DNA from: Thermoflavifilum thermophilum
GTDB taxonomy: Bacteria > Bacteroidota > Bacteroidia > Chitinophagales > Chitinophagaceae
Assembly: GCF_900116565.1 (NCBI RefSeq)
Contig: NZ_FPCJ01000001.1
Span: 2,414,540-2,478,539, forward strand
Length of the DNA stretch: 64,000 nucleotides
Reading direction: 5' to 3'
Notes under the pieces: generated by a model
What the model saw: only the letters and a program-made list of their open reading frames with translations
Told to the model about the DNA's origin: nothing
Databases searched by the model: none
Shown here: piece after piece, positions 43,856-52,690 of the stretch
Numbering within the stretch: the stretch's first letter is position 1
How the letters are laid out: each line of letters starts with the position of its first letter
Translations under genes and position numbers: made by a program

Positions 43856-46393
43856 ATGAAAAATTCGATTGTACAAAAAATCAAAAAACAAATTTTTTAT
43901 TTTTTGATAAGCATATGTCTTCCGGTATTGGGATTGGCACAAATGCCTGCTGGTGGCAACTCGCAACGCATGGCCATTGGTCAGGTATATGGAAAAGTGC
44001 TTGATGCAACCACAGGAAAACCGATTGAGTTTGCAACAGTAACATTACTTAATGCAAAAGATTCATCAGTTGTAAATGGTATGCTTACCAAATCGAATGG
44101 TGATTTTAATCTGGATCATCTGCCATTTGGAAGGTATATTTTGAAACTAAATTTCCTCGGTTATCAGACTATTTTTAAAAATGTTGTCATCACACCATCT
44201 GATGTCCAGCAGGATCTGGGCAATTTCAAATTATCGCCAGTTGCAAAAGCGCTGGAGGGAGTAAGCATCACGGCGCAACAACCGCAGTATACTATGAATA
44301 TTGATCGGAAGGTATTCAATGTAGAAAAAAGTTTAACTACGGTTGGTGGAACCGCTACGGATGTACTCCGCCAGGTTCCTTCCGTGAGCGTGGATATTGA
44401 TGGAAATGTAACCGTGCGCAATGCTACACCTCAGATTTTGGTAGATGGAAAGCCCACGGCTTTAACGCTTGATCAGATACCTGCTGATGCCATTGAGAGT
44501 ATTGAAGTGATTACCAACCCTTCTGCCAAATATGATGCATCGGGCCAGGGTGGAATCATTAATATTATCCTGAAGAAAAATAAAAAAGCGGGTATCAATG
44601 GCATGATACGACTGGGAGCGGGTACACGCGATAAATATAATGCGGGTGCTGATTTATCTGTTCGGCAAAATCCTTTCAACTTCTATTTGAATTACAATTA
44701 TTTTCAGAATAACGAAATCTATTCGGGTAAGAATACAACTGATATTCTTTCCTCTCCTGATCATAATACATACAGCAATACCCAACAATCGACTGACGGC
44801 AAGAATGACCGCGCCTTTCAATTTGGCAGATTCGGATTGGATTATTATCTGGATAACAGAAACACGCTTTCTTTTGAACAAAGCTTTTTTGGAGGGGATT
44901 TTACCAATCCAGAAACGTTAACCACTTCCTATTTGAATAATGAGAAAAATCTGCTTGCTTCGAGTATTCGAAATAACCTGGATAAGAGAAGTTTTAGAGG
45001 AAGCCGTTCACAGCTGAGTTATACGCATAACTTTATCAAGAAAGATGAAACATTTTCTGCTTTTGTCAATTATCATGTGTTTCACAACAGCGGCTCGGGC
45101 GATAATCTCACCAATTTTTATGACTCCACAGGTAGTTTCACGGGTGTTGAAGAACAGCGCAACAATACAAGCGGCAAATCAACCTTCATCGTTTCTCAGG
45201 CTGATTATGCCAATCCAATTGGGGAACATGGTAAACTGGAAGCCGGCTTGAAAAGTACAATCCGGGATTTTACCAGTGTATATAACGTGTACGATATCAT
45301 CAATGATTTTCCAAAATTCAATGATTCGCTTTCCAACGACTATAAATATCTGGAAAGTGTAAGTGCAGCTTATGTTGATTTTTCCAATCAGATCAATAAA
45401 TTCAGCTATCAGGTTGGATTACGGGCAGAACAATCGCACTATAAGGGAACACTGATCAGCAAAAATGTTTCCTATACGAATGATTATCTTAGTTTATTTC
45501 CCAGCATATATCTTTCACAAAAAATTACAGATCACCATGAAATTCAGCTGAATTATTCGCGGCGTATCGACAGGCCTAATTTCTGGCAGTTGATTCCTTA
45601 TGTTGATTATTCGAATCCTCAGAATCAACGCAAAGGAAATCCTGATCTCAAACCCGAATTTATCAATTCATTCGAGCTGAATTACAATTATCAATACAAC
45701 AAAGTCAACTTCCTGCTTTCGGCCTATTTCCGGAATTCCAATCATGATATCACTTCTGTGTTCATACCGTTGAATGGGGATACCTTGCTTACCACATTTG
45801 CCAATGCCAATTCAACAAACACCTATGGATTGGAATTGACCTTGCAAAACGATATTACACGTTGGTGGAATTTGACTACCAATCTGAATTTCTATAACAC
45901 AGATATCAAGGCAGGCAATATTCAGGGTGATTTAGCTAAACAGGGGTATTTGGTTACATCTGATTTAAACAACAGTGGATTCAGTTGGTTTGCCAAAGTA
46001 AACTCCAACATGCAATTGCCAGCCAATTTTGCCATTCAAATTACAGGCAATTATCAGGCGCCTCAGCCCACACCTCAGGGTAAAACACTGGGTAATGGAA
46101 GCGTAGATTTTGCCCTTCGCAAGGATTTCCTCAAAAACCGAGCTGCTTCGCTTACGTTGAGTGTATCGGATATTTTCAATACCCGCAAATTTGAAACAAA
46201 GTTAACTCGGGGTCAGGTGGTGCAGGACAATATCCGTTATCCGGAATCACAGATTGTACGGTTAAATTTCATGTATCGTTTCGGAAAAATGGATATGCAG
46301 TTGTTCAGGAAAAAACAGCAGAACCAGCAGCAGGATAATTCCATACAGGAGGAATTGGGTCCTAATACAGGCGGGGTAGGAGGCCCGAGATAA
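43856..46393 (+). CDS. TonB-dependent receptor-like outer-membrane barrel protein
   Basis: 845 residues from the ATG at 43856, chosen because it starts a good signal peptide (MKNSIVQKIKKQIFYFLIS, cut after GLAQ) and follows a promoter box. A carboxypeptidase-regulatory-like domain (about 45-125, GKVLDATTGKPIEFATVTLL) precedes a plug (about 140-240, LRQVPSVSVDIDGNVTVRN; ILVDGKPTALTLDQIPADAI; GGIINIILKK) and a barrel of the OMP_b-brl_3 kind. The last part has a low-complexity tail rich in Gln and Gly. There is no SusD partner, so it is not a glycan SusC. Ligand unknown; siderophores, peptides or metals are possible. Confidence 0.87.
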   Translation: MKNSIVQKIKKQIFYFLISICLPVLGLAQMPAGGNSQRMAIGQVYGKVLDATTGKPIEFATVTLLNAKDSSVVNGMLTKSNGDFNLDHLPFGRYILKLNFLGYQTIFKNVVITPSDVQQDLGNFKLSPVAKALEGVSITAQQPQYTMNIDRKVFNVEKSLTTVGGTATDVLRQVPSVSVDIDGNVTVRNATPQILVDGKPTALTLDQIPADAIESIEVITNPSAKYDASGQGGIINIILKKNKKAGINGMIRLGAGTRDKYNAGADLSVRQNPFNFYLNYNYFQNNEIYSGKNTTDILSSPDHNTYSNTQQSTDGKNDRAFQFGRFGLDYYLDNRNTLSFEQSFFGGDFTNPETLTTSYLNNEKNLLASSIRNNLDKRSFRGSRSQLSYTHNFIKKDETFSAFVNYHVFHNSGSGDNLTNFYDSTGSFTGVEEQRNNTSGKSTFIVSQADYANPIGEHGKLEAGLKSTIRDFTSVYNVYDIINDFPKFNDSLSNDYKYLESVSAAYVDFSNQINKFSYQVGLRAEQSHYKGTLISKNVSYTNDYLSLFPSIYLSQKITDHHEIQLNYSRRIDRPNFWQLIPYVDYSNPQNQRKGNPDLKPEFINSFELNYNYQYNKVNFLLSAYFRNSNHDITSVFIPLNGDTLLTTFANANSTNTYGLELTLQNDITRWWNLTTNLNFYNTDIKAGNIQGDLAKQGYLVTSDLNNSGFSWFAKVNSNMQLPANFAIQITGNYQAPQPTPQGKTLGNGSVDFALRKDFLKNRAASLTLSVSDIFNTRKFETKLTRGQVVQDNIRYPESQIVRLNFMYRFGKMDMQLFRKKQQNQQQDNSIQEELGPNTGGVGGPR

Positions 46394-46407
46394 ATGGAAT
46401 ATCTTGA

Positions 46408-47109
46408 ATGTCAGATAAGCGTATGATTTCATTGAAATATAGCTGGACATTTGTGCTCCTGGCCTGGTCATTAACCGGGCGGACGCAGGTAATATCTCAG
46501 CAACAGGCAGGTGATGCGCTGAAGGAAGCCCTCTCAGCCGGTGCGCAACAGGCTACAGCCAGGCTGTCGGCATTGAATGGCTATTATGGCAATCCGTTGA
46601 TTCGCATTTTAATGCCCGATGAAGCAAAGCCTGTTGTAAATACCTTGCAGCGTGTGGGATTGGGATATATGGTGGATTCGGCTGTGCTGGCCATGAACCG
46701 GGCTGCTGAACATGCGGCAACAAAAGCTGCACCCATCTTTCTGCATGCCATCAAACAGATGCAACTTCAGGATGCCTTGCAAATCCTGAAAGGTAGCGAT
46801 ACGGCTGCCACTGCCTATCTCCGGAAAACCACCTACACGGATCTGAAACAGGCTTTTCAACCGGTCATCGATTCCAGCCTGCAGCAAACAGGCGCTACCC
46901 GCTGGTGGGAAAAGATGTTCACAGCCTATGATAAAATTCCATTCACCCGCAAGATCAATCCTGATCTGTCAGGATATGTGACCGATAAGGCTCTGCAGGG
47001 ATTGTTCCTAACCATAGGGCAGGAAGAAAAAAATATCCGGGCGCATCCCGAACAACAGGCTTCTGCCCTGATCCGGAATATTTTTGGCGCTGTATCATCC
47101 GGGCGATAA
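46408..47109 (+). CDS. DUF4197 domain protein, secreted
   Basis: 233 residues. An N-terminal hydrophobic segment (YSWTFVLLAWSLTGRTQV) looks like a signal peptide; Met6 at 46423 would give a more compact one. DUF4197 features are QQAGDALKEALSAGAQQAT, PVVNTLQRVGLGYMVDSAVL, MNRAAEHAATKAAPIF, KQMQLQDALQILKGSDTAAT and YVTDKALQGLFLTIGQEEKN. The protein is helical and probably periplasmic; no function is established. It follows the barrel gene by 14 nt, likely co-transcribed. Confidence 0.9.
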   Translation: MSDKRMISLKYSWTFVLLAWSLTGRTQVISQQQAGDALKEALSAGAQQATARLSALNGYYGNPLIRILMPDEAKPVVNTLQRVGLGYMVDSAVLAMNRAAEHAATKAAPIFLHAIKQMQLQDALQILKGSDTAATAYLRKTTYTDLKQAFQPVIDSSLQQTGATRWWEKMFTAYDKIPFTRKINPDLSGYVTDKALQGLFLTIGQEEKNIRAHPEQQASALIRNIFGAVSSGR

Positions 47110-47135
47110 AATTTCTTGTTTTCATCAGATTCTGC

Positions 47136-47143
47136 TACCTTTG
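47136..47143 (+). promoter_or_regulatory. -7 promoter box of rpmI-rplT
   Basis: TACCTTTG is an exact TAnnTTTG match 20 nt before the rpmI ATG, with a TTG at 47116-47118 about 17 bp further upstream as a possible -33 element. Confidence 0.7.
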
Positions 47144-47163
47144 CGTTTCAAATTTTTACCGTC

Positions 47164-47361
47164 ATGCCAAAAGTGAAGACGCACTCCAGAGCCAAGAAAA
47201 CTTTCAAGATCACGGCAACCGGAAAAATCAAAAGATTTCGGGCTTACAAGAGCCATTTGCTCACCAAGAAAACAAAAACCAGAAAACGCCGTCTTCGCCA
47301 GGGCACCCTGGTTGATTCCGCCAATTTGAATATGGTGCGTCGCTTATTGTGTTTGAAATAA
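47164..47361 (+). CDS. rpmI: 50S ribosomal protein L35
   Basis: 65 residues, the normal length. The family sequence MPKVKTHSRAKKTFKITATG is followed by a very basic middle (KKTKTRKRRLRQ). The start is fixed by this N-terminus and by the promoter box just upstream. It is followed 31 nt later by rplT. In most bacteria infC stands before rpmI; here the upstream gene encodes a DUF4197 protein, and rpmI has its own promoter. Confidence 0.97.
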   Translation: MPKVKTHSRAKKTFKITATGKIKRFRAYKSHLLTKKTKTRKRRLRQGTLVDSANLNMVRRLLCLK

Positions 47362-47392
47362 TTGTTTGAGTTAAGTTTAAAGTATTTGATCT

Positions 47393-47740
47393 ATGCCACG
47401 TTCGGTTCCAGCAGTAGCCTCCAGAGCCAGAAGGAAAAAGATTCTGAAACAAGCTAAAGGTTTTTACGGCAAACGCAAGAACGTATATACCGTTGCCAAA
47501 AATGTACTCGAAAAAGGTTTAACCTATCGATATGTAGGTCGTAAGCTTAAGAAGCGTGATTATCGCAGGTTGTGGATTGTACGCATCAATGCTGCTTTGC
47601 GGGAAGAAGGTTTATCATATTCCGTGTTTATGCATAAGCTGGCTGAAAAAAATATTGACCTGAACCGTAAGGTGCTGGCCGATCTGGCCATGCATGAGCC
47701 TGCAGCTTTTAAAAAGCTGGTAGAATCCGTAAAGGCTTAA
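47393..47740 (+). CDS. rplT: 50S ribosomal protein L20
   Basis: 115 residues with the expected basic N-terminal arm ([20 protein letters not shown]), [33 protein letters not shown] and the C-terminal globular part ending in [19 protein letters not shown]. It binds 23S rRNA early in assembly of the large subunit and in other bacteria also represses its own operon. A strong bidirectional terminator follows. Confidence 0.97.
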   Translation: MPRSVPAVASRARRKKILKQAKGFYGKRKNVYTVAKNVLEKGLTYRYVGRKLKKRDYRRLWIVRINAALREEGLSYSVFMHKLAEKNIDLNRKVLADLAMHEPAAFKKLVESVKA

Positions 47741-47769
47741 TATCATCAAGGCATCAGTCGTTAATTAAT

Positions 47770-47802
47770 AAAAAAGCGATGGCCCAACACCATCGCTTTT
47801 TT
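47770..47802. terminator. Bidirectional terminator between rplT and metK
   Basis: AAAAAAGCGATGG (47770-47782) pairs with CCATCGCTTTTTT (47790-47802) around the loop CCCAACA. The long A and T flanks let it stop rplT on the plus strand and metK on the minus strand. Confidence 0.9.
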
Positions 47803-47820
47803 TACATCTGAATCAAGTAC

Positions 47821-49077
47821 TTATTTCGGCAGTTTGAACGCTTCTTTGATCAGATCCACATAATCGAGTTTTTCCCAGGTAAACAGTTCTACTTCTCTTT
47901 CCAGTACACCTCTGTCAGGGCTATAGAATTTTTTCACTACAGTCTGGGGCTTACGGCCCATGTGGCCATAGCTGGCCGTTTCCTGGTATATGGGATTGCG
48001 TAGCTTCAGCCGTTGTTCAATAGCATAAGGCCGCATATCAAACAGTTCGATGATGCGGGCTGCTATTTCTTCATCGCTCAAAGGCACTTTGGCTGTACCA
48101 AAGGTATTCACGAAAAAGCCACAGGGGCGGGCTACACCAATGGCATAGGAAACCTGTACCAGTACTTCATCGCACAGGCCTGCAGCCACCATATTCTTGG
48201 CAATATGCCGGGTTGCATAAGCGCCAGATCGATCAACCTTTGAAGGATCTTTTCCGGAAAAAGCACCTCCGCCGTGTGCACCTTTCCCACCGTAGGTGTC
48301 CACAATAATTTTGCGACCGGTAAGACCCGTATCGCCGTGTGGACCGCCAATTACAAATTTTCCAGTGGGATTAATGTGATAGGTGATCTGATCGGTAAAC
48401 AGTTGTTGTACTTCGGGGGAAAGCTTGCTTTTTACACGAGGAATAAGGATTTCCAATACGTCTTTCCGGATCCGGGCAGCCATGCGTTCATCGGTATCAA
48501 ACTCATCATGCTGGGTAGATACCACAATGGTATCAATGCGAACGGGTTTACGATTATCATAAGCAATGGTAACCTGCGATTTAGCATCCGGCCGCAGGTA
48601 TTTCATGACTTCACCTTCCCGCCTGATGGCTGATAACTCCTTCAGCAACAAATGAGCCAGGTAAATAGGCAAGGGCATGTAATCTTCCGTTTCATTAACC
48701 GCATAGCCAAACATCAATCCCTGATCACCTGCACCCTGTTCTTCCTTATCCTGCCGCTCCACACCCCGGTTGATATCGGGTGATTGTTCATGTATGGCCG
48801 AAAGAATGCCACATGAATTGGCATCAAACATATAGTCACTCTTCGTATAACCAACCTTGCGGATGACCTCTCTTGCGATTTTTTGTACATCCAGATAAAC
48901 AGATGACTTGACCTCTCCAGCCAACACTACCTGACCGGTAGTAACCAGCGTTTCGCAGGCAACTTTAGCATCGGGGTCAAACGCCAGAAAATGATCAACC
49001 AAAGCATCGGAAATCTGATCGGCCAGCTTGTCAGGATGGCCTTCGGATACGGATTCGGAAGTGAACAGATAAGGCAT
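47821..49077 (-). CDS. metK: S-adenosylmethionine synthase
   Basis: 418 residues from the ATG at 49077 (TTG at 49098 rejected). The family blocks are complete: [54 protein letters not shown] and [19 protein letters not shown]. It makes SAM from methionine and ATP. I looked for a SAM riboswitch in the leader and saw none: the -7 box lies only 34 nt from the ATG, leaving a leader too short for one. Confidence 0.97.
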   Translation of the reverse strand: MPYLFTSESVSEGHPDKLADQISDALVDHFLAFDPDAKVACETLVTTGQVVLAGEVKSSVYLDVQKIAREVIRKVGYTKSDYMFDANSCGILSAIHEQSPDINRGVERQDKEEQGAGDQGLMFGYAVNETEDYMPLPIYLAHLLLKELSAIRREGEVMKYLRPDAKSQVTIAYDNRKPVRIDTIVVSTQHDEFDTDERMAARIRKDVLEILIPRVKSKLSPEVQQLFTDQITYHINPTGKFVIGGPHGDTGLTGRKIIVDTYGGKGAHGGGAFSGKDPSKVDRSGAYATRHIAKNMVAAGLCDEVLVQVSYAIGVARPCGFFVNTFGTAKVPLSDEEIAARIIELFDMRPYAIEQRLKLRNPIYQETASYGHMGRKPQTVVKKFYSPDRGVLEREVELFTWEKLDYVDLIKEAFKLPK

Positions 49078-49111
49078 AATGTATGTAGTTAACGTCAAAA
49101 ATTAAGCGCAG

Positions 49112-49119
49112 CAAATATA
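49112..49119 (-). promoter_or_regulatory. -7 promoter box of metK
   Basis: The minus strand reads TATATTTG, an exact TAnnTTTG match, leaving a leader of roughly 25-30 nt. Confidence 0.65.
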
Positions 49120-49269
49120 CAGATTTAGCTATTGCCTGATGAAGTCCGACATATAAATGACTTAAAATTATCAGGAAAAGGTATGAATACAGCCACATCC
49201 AAGCACGCCAGATGGCGCTGCGTCATGAAACAGCATGAGAATCAGAAATGAAGCCCGGTAAAACTAAGT

Positions 49270-50097
49270 TTATTTTACGCTTTCTACTGCGAGCTCTTCG
49301 TAAAGTTGCAGGTATTGTTTCAGTTGTTCTTCATCGCTGCAGAAGGGAAGAATCGGTTTGTCCTGATGTGTCTTCAACTCTTCCATCAATGGTTTGGATA
49401 ACTTTGATGCGCCAATTGCAAGCGCATCCGCATACGCCATGGCTCCGCGATTCAAAGCCAGATGCGTTCCTTCTTTGTAAAGCGCCAGATCTTTGGATTT
49501 GATTTGCTGGCTGATGGCTGCTTTTTTTGCAAATGAAGAATGCAAGCTTCCTTCAAAGGTATCGTTGGTAACCGAATAAATCACTTTGGTGGGTGAGAAT
49601 ACCGGTTCTTTTTTGTAGGCAGTTTTTAAATACAACGGAATCAGAGATGACATCCAGCCGTTCAGGTGAATGATATCAGGCGGCCAGCCAAATTTTTTCA
49701 CTGTTTCGAGCGCTCCCTTGCAGAAAAATACAGCACGCAGGGCATTGTCTTCAAAGAAATTGCCCTGTTCATCATGGAATACAAATTTTCTTTTGAAGAA
49801 ATCTTCATTATCCAGAAAATACACCTGCAAACGGGCATTTGGCAGAGACGCAACCTTGATGATTAAAGGGTAATCATCATTATCAATGATGATATTGATA
49901 CCGGACAGGCGAACCACTTCATGCAACCGATGTCTTCTTTCATTGATCACACCAAAACGTGGCATAATCACCCGTACTTCCATGCCCGCTTCATTGGCTT
50001 TTACAGCTAACTGGTGCACGATTTGGGCATATTCAGTAAGCTCCAGGTAGGGAGACATTTCCTCAGCAATGAAAAGAATACGTTTTTTGGCAGACAT
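49270..50097 (-). CDS. Glycogen/starch synthase N-terminal domain-like protein (half-length)
   Basis: 275 residues, corresponding only to the N-terminal Rossmann-like half of GT5 glycogen synthases (ILFIAEEMSPYLELTEYAQI; EVRVIMPRFGVINERRHRL; PDIIHLNGWMSSLIPLYLK). The C-terminal nucleotide-sugar-binding half is absent. The KxGGL loop that contacts ADP-glucose is replaced by ELTEYAQ. It is therefore unlikely to be a working glycogen synthase on its own. It is divergent from panC, an arrangement I have seen in other Bacteroidota, so it is probably a conserved gene rather than a decayed one. Confidence 0.8.
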   Translation of the reverse strand: MSAKKRILFIAEEMSPYLELTEYAQIVHQLAVKANEAGMEVRVIMPRFGVINERRHRLHEVVRLSGINIIIDNDDYPLIIKVASLPNARLQVYFLDNEDFFKRKFVFHDEQGNFFEDNALRAVFFCKGALETVKKFGWPPDIIHLNGWMSSLIPLYLKTAYKKEPVFSPTKVIYSVTNDTFEGSLHSSFAKKAAISQQIKSKDLALYKEGTHLALNRGAMAYADALAIGASKLSKPLMEELKTHQDKPILPFCSDEEQLKQYLQLYEELAVESVK

Positions 50098-50147
50098 GGG
50101 CTTAAAACATGAGGTTTATGGATGGAAATTGAAAAAGAACAGCTGCG

Positions 50148-50155
50148 CAAAGTTA
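50148..50155 (-). promoter_or_regulatory. -7 promoter box of the GT5-like gene
   Basis: The minus strand reads TAACTTTG, an exact TAnnTTTG match, 50 nt before the ATG at 50097. Confidence 0.6.
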
Positions 50156-50203
50156 AGAAAAATATTTAGATTGCCCGGCTCAGCTTCTGAAATCCGGATT
50201 GAC

Positions 50204-51049
50204 ATGGAAGTCGTGCATACCCAAACTGAACTACAGGCCATTCTTCAGGCATATCGGCAAAATCAGGATACCATCGGCTTTGTGCCTACCATGGGCGCAT
50301 TGCATGCCGGGCATCTGGCTTTGGTGAAGGCTTCCCGTGAGCAGGCAAGTCGTACCGTGGTAAGCATATTCGTGAACCCTGTACAGTTTAATGATCCGCA
50401 GGATTTTGCTCTTTATCCCAGAACGCTGGATGAAGACCTGCAGTTGCTGGAAGCACATCGGGCGGATGTGGTGTTTGTGCCGGAAGAAAAAGAGATATAT
50501 CCCGAAGGGACAGCTCATCTGGAAACCTATGATTTGGGACCATTAGAAAGCGTGCTGGAGGGCGCATACAGGCCCGGACATTTTCAAGGCGTGGCAAGGG
50601 TGATGCGTCGTTTGCTGGAAATGATTCAGCCTGATGTGTTGGTCATGGGAGAAAAAGATTACCAGCAATGCCTGATCGTGCAAAAGCTGCTGGAGATAAT
50701 GGGTTTAACGGTGCGGTTTTACATGCATCCTACGGTGCGCGAAGCCGATGGATTGGCCATGAGCAGCCGCAACCGGCGTCTTTCAGCCGCGGATCGCAAA
50801 AAGGCTACCTTGATTTATGAAAGCCTGATGTACATCCGCAGCCAGTGGAGGCATACGTCGTTTGACAAACTGCCGGGCATTGTCAGCGAACAGTTGCAGG
50901 TAGCCGGTTTTGCCATCGATTATGTGGTCATTGCCCGTTCGGCTGATTTGCAGATGCTGCATGCACCCGAGGATACGGCGATGCGGGCCCTGATAGCAGC
51001 AAAGATTGGAGGCGTGAGATTGATTGACAACATGTCAATACATCCATGA
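50204..51049 (+). CDS. panC: Pantothenate synthetase
   Basis: 281 residues from the ATG at 50204; a longer frame from 50069 overlaps the divergent gene and lacks family support. It shows the HxGH motif (PTMGALHAGH, His34 and His37), SIFVNPVQFN, RPGHFQGVARVM, GEKDYQQ and the KMSKS-like loop AMSSRN. It joins pantoate and beta-alanine to give pantothenate, using ATP. panD (beta-alanine source) and panB (pantoate branch) lie 1.3 and 7.5 kb downstream. Confidence 0.96.
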   Translation: MEVVHTQTELQAILQAYRQNQDTIGFVPTMGALHAGHLALVKASREQASRTVVSIFVNPVQFNDPQDFALYPRTLDEDLQLLEAHRADVVFVPEEKEIYPEGTAHLETYDLGPLESVLEGAYRPGHFQGVARVMRRLLEMIQPDVLVMGEKDYQQCLIVQKLLEIMGLTVRFYMHPTVREADGLAMSSRNRRLSAADRKKATLIYESLMYIRSQWRHTSFDKLPGIVSEQLQVAGFAIDYVVIARSADLQMLHAPEDTAMRALIAAKIGGVRLIDNMSIHP

Positions 51050-51070
51050 GAATTCGGAATAGCAGGCGGT

Positions 51071-52183
51071 TCAGAATAACCGGATAATCAGATCGCCCAG
51101 CAGATAGCCTATGCCGGCTACTCCCATACCTACGACAAACATTTCCATGCCGCTGCGCCAGAGATTGCGGCCGGTGAAAAAGCTCCGGGCGGCTCCTACA
51201 GCAAAATGGCTGAACATGGATAGTACAATGGAAAGCCAGATAGCCAGCTTACCCTGCCAAAGCAAAAAGGGGAATACGGGTATGAAAGCTCCCACGGCCG
51301 TGGAAAGTCCTGTTACCCAGCCTTCCCTGAATGGCGTAATGCGCTGTTCGCCGATCCCCAGCTCTTCGTGTACTTGCTCTTCCAAAGCCTTTTCCGGATG
51401 CTTCATCACTTCATTGGCCAGCGCACGGGCTGCTGCGGCATCCATGCCCTTAGCCTGGTAAATGGCAGCCAGTTCTTCTTTTTCCAGTTCGGGCATGAGT
51501 TTGATTTCCTCGGCTTCCATTTCAATTTCATGTGTATATACCTCGCGTTCACTCTGGGCTGCCAGAAAACCCGAGGAGCCCATGGAAAGTGCATCGGCCA
51601 CCAGACCCGCCAGGCCCGAAATCAGGATAAAATGAGCCGAAGCCTGGGCTCCGATTACACCGGCCACCAGTCCAAAATTGGCCGTGAGGCCATCATTGAA
51701 ACCATACACGACATTTCTCAGCATGCCACCTGTCCCTGCAGTGCTATGCCAGGGCTCGGCCTGTTCGCCCAATATTTGATTCAATTCACTTGCATGTCCA
51801 GCTGAATCCTGTGCAAGGCGGATAGCGATGGAGCGGGTGTTATCATCCGTTGCCTGTCGATATAATTGCAGATAAGTCTTCACTTCATTGCCCTCTTCTT
51901 TTAGCATGATATAGCTCAGCCATTCTACGCCAGTCCATTTACTGATAGCGGCCATCAGCCGTGCTTTCAGGGAAGGCTTTATCTTTTTTACCTTTATGCC
52001 ATGTTCATGCAGCAGATTCAGCCATGCGGCCTGATGCCTGTTTTCAATGTCATGCAGCATCCTGTAACTTTCCTTTTTCCGGGAGGCGGGAGTAGCTTCA
52101 GCCAGTTTCTGGTACAAAAAAGCAGCATCCACCTCATCCTGCAGGTATTTCAGCCAGGTGCGATAAACAGATTGCGAGACCAT
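51071..52183 (-). CDS. Ferritin-like/VIT1 fusion membrane protein (MbfA-type iron exporter)
   Basis: 370 residues from the ATG at 52183, supported by a promoter box 22 nt upstream. The N-terminal ferritin-like domain (about 1-145) carries candidate iron ligands in [27 protein letters not shown] and LAQDSAGH; the last is DxxGH where ExxH is usual. The C-terminal part (about 155-370) is a VIT1/CCC1 domain: [40 protein letters not shown], a cytoplasmic Glu-rich loop and further membrane segments. The family handles iron or manganese at the inner membrane, exporting it in MbfA. It is inserted between panC and panD on the opposite strand. Confidence 0.87.
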   Translation of the reverse strand: MVSQSVYRTWLKYLQDEVDAAFLYQKLAEATPASRKKESYRMLHDIENRHQAAWLNLLHEHGIKVKKIKPSLKARLMAAISKWTGVEWLSYIMLKEEGNEVKTYLQLYRQATDDNTRSIAIRLAQDSAGHASELNQILGEQAEPWHSTAGTGGMLRNVVYGFNDGLTANFGLVAGVIGAQASAHFILISGLAGLVADALSMGSSGFLAAQSEREVYTHEIEMEAEEIKLMPELEKEELAAIYQAKGMDAAAARALANEVMKHPEKALEEQVHEELGIGEQRITPFREGWVTGLSTAVGAFIPVFPFLLWQGKLAIWLSIVLSMFSHFAVGAARSFFTGRNLWRSGMEMFVVGMGVAGIGYLLGDLIIRLF

Positions 52184-52204
52184 ATGGTAGATTTCTGATT
52201 GATT

Positions 52205-52212
52205 CAAATATA
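52205..52212 (-). promoter_or_regulatory. -7 promoter box of the ferritin-VIT gene
   Basis: The minus strand reads TATATTTG, an exact TAnnTTTG match, 21 nt before the ATG at 52183. It covers the alternative TTG start at 52207, arguing against it. Confidence 0.65.
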
Positions 52213-52326
52213 CGTTTTTCTATTGCTTGCCTGTTTTCAAAACCTTTGTTTTACGGCTCGATAGGGGATCTTAAATGCAGGTTTTGCCTGGCAGCCTGGC
52301 TTTCAACTTCTGAGTATGAATTTCTT

Positions 52327-52334
52327 TACATTTG
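52327..52334 (+). promoter_or_regulatory. -7 promoter box of panD, very close to the start codon
   Basis: TACATTTG matches TAnnTTTG exactly and ends only 7 nt before the panD ATG, so the message would have almost no leader. Confidence 0.6.
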
Positions 52335-52341
52335 CAACGCT

Positions 52342-52686
52342 ATGTGGATTGAAGTGCTGAAATCCAAGATTCATCGGGCCGAGGTTACGGAAGCCAATTT
52401 GCATTATGCAGGCAGCATCACCATTGATGAGGCGCTCATGGAAGCTGCCGGTATTCTGGAAAACCAGAAAGTACAGGTAGTGAATATCAACAACGGTGAA
52501 CGGTTGGAGACGTATGTCATTAAAGGTGAGCGCAATTCGGGTGTGATTTGTCTGAACGGCCCTGCTGCCCGCAAGGCTGTGGTGGGCGATCTGGTCATCA
52601 TTCTTGCCTATGCCTGGATGGATGAAGAAGAAGCCCGTCGCCACCAACCCATCATTGTTATTCCGCGTTCGGGTAATCGACTGTAA
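52342..52686 (+). CDS. panD: Aspartate 1-decarboxylase proenzyme
   Basis: 114 residues. The self-cleavage site is Gly24-Ser25 ([10 protein letters not shown]), where Ser25 becomes the pyruvoyl group. Other motifs are [14 protein letters not shown] with the catalytic Arg and Thr, [17 protein letters not shown] and the C-terminal [13 protein letters not shown]. It makes beta-alanine from aspartate for pantothenate. The start is fixed by the conserved [16 protein letters not shown]. The flippase-like gene begins 4 nt after its stop. Confidence 0.96.
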   Translation: MWIEVLKSKIHRAEVTEANLHYAGSITIDEALMEAAGILENQKVQVVNINNGERLETYVIKGERNSGVICLNGPAARKAVVGDLVIILAYAWMDEEEARRHQPIIVIPRSGNRL

Positions 52687-52690
52687 TCCC

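Noticed and set aside
49078-49269. Possible SAM riboswitch upstream of metK
   Set aside because: A promoter box lies 34 nt from the start codon, leaving no room for an aptamer, and I could not fold the conserved core of any SAM class.
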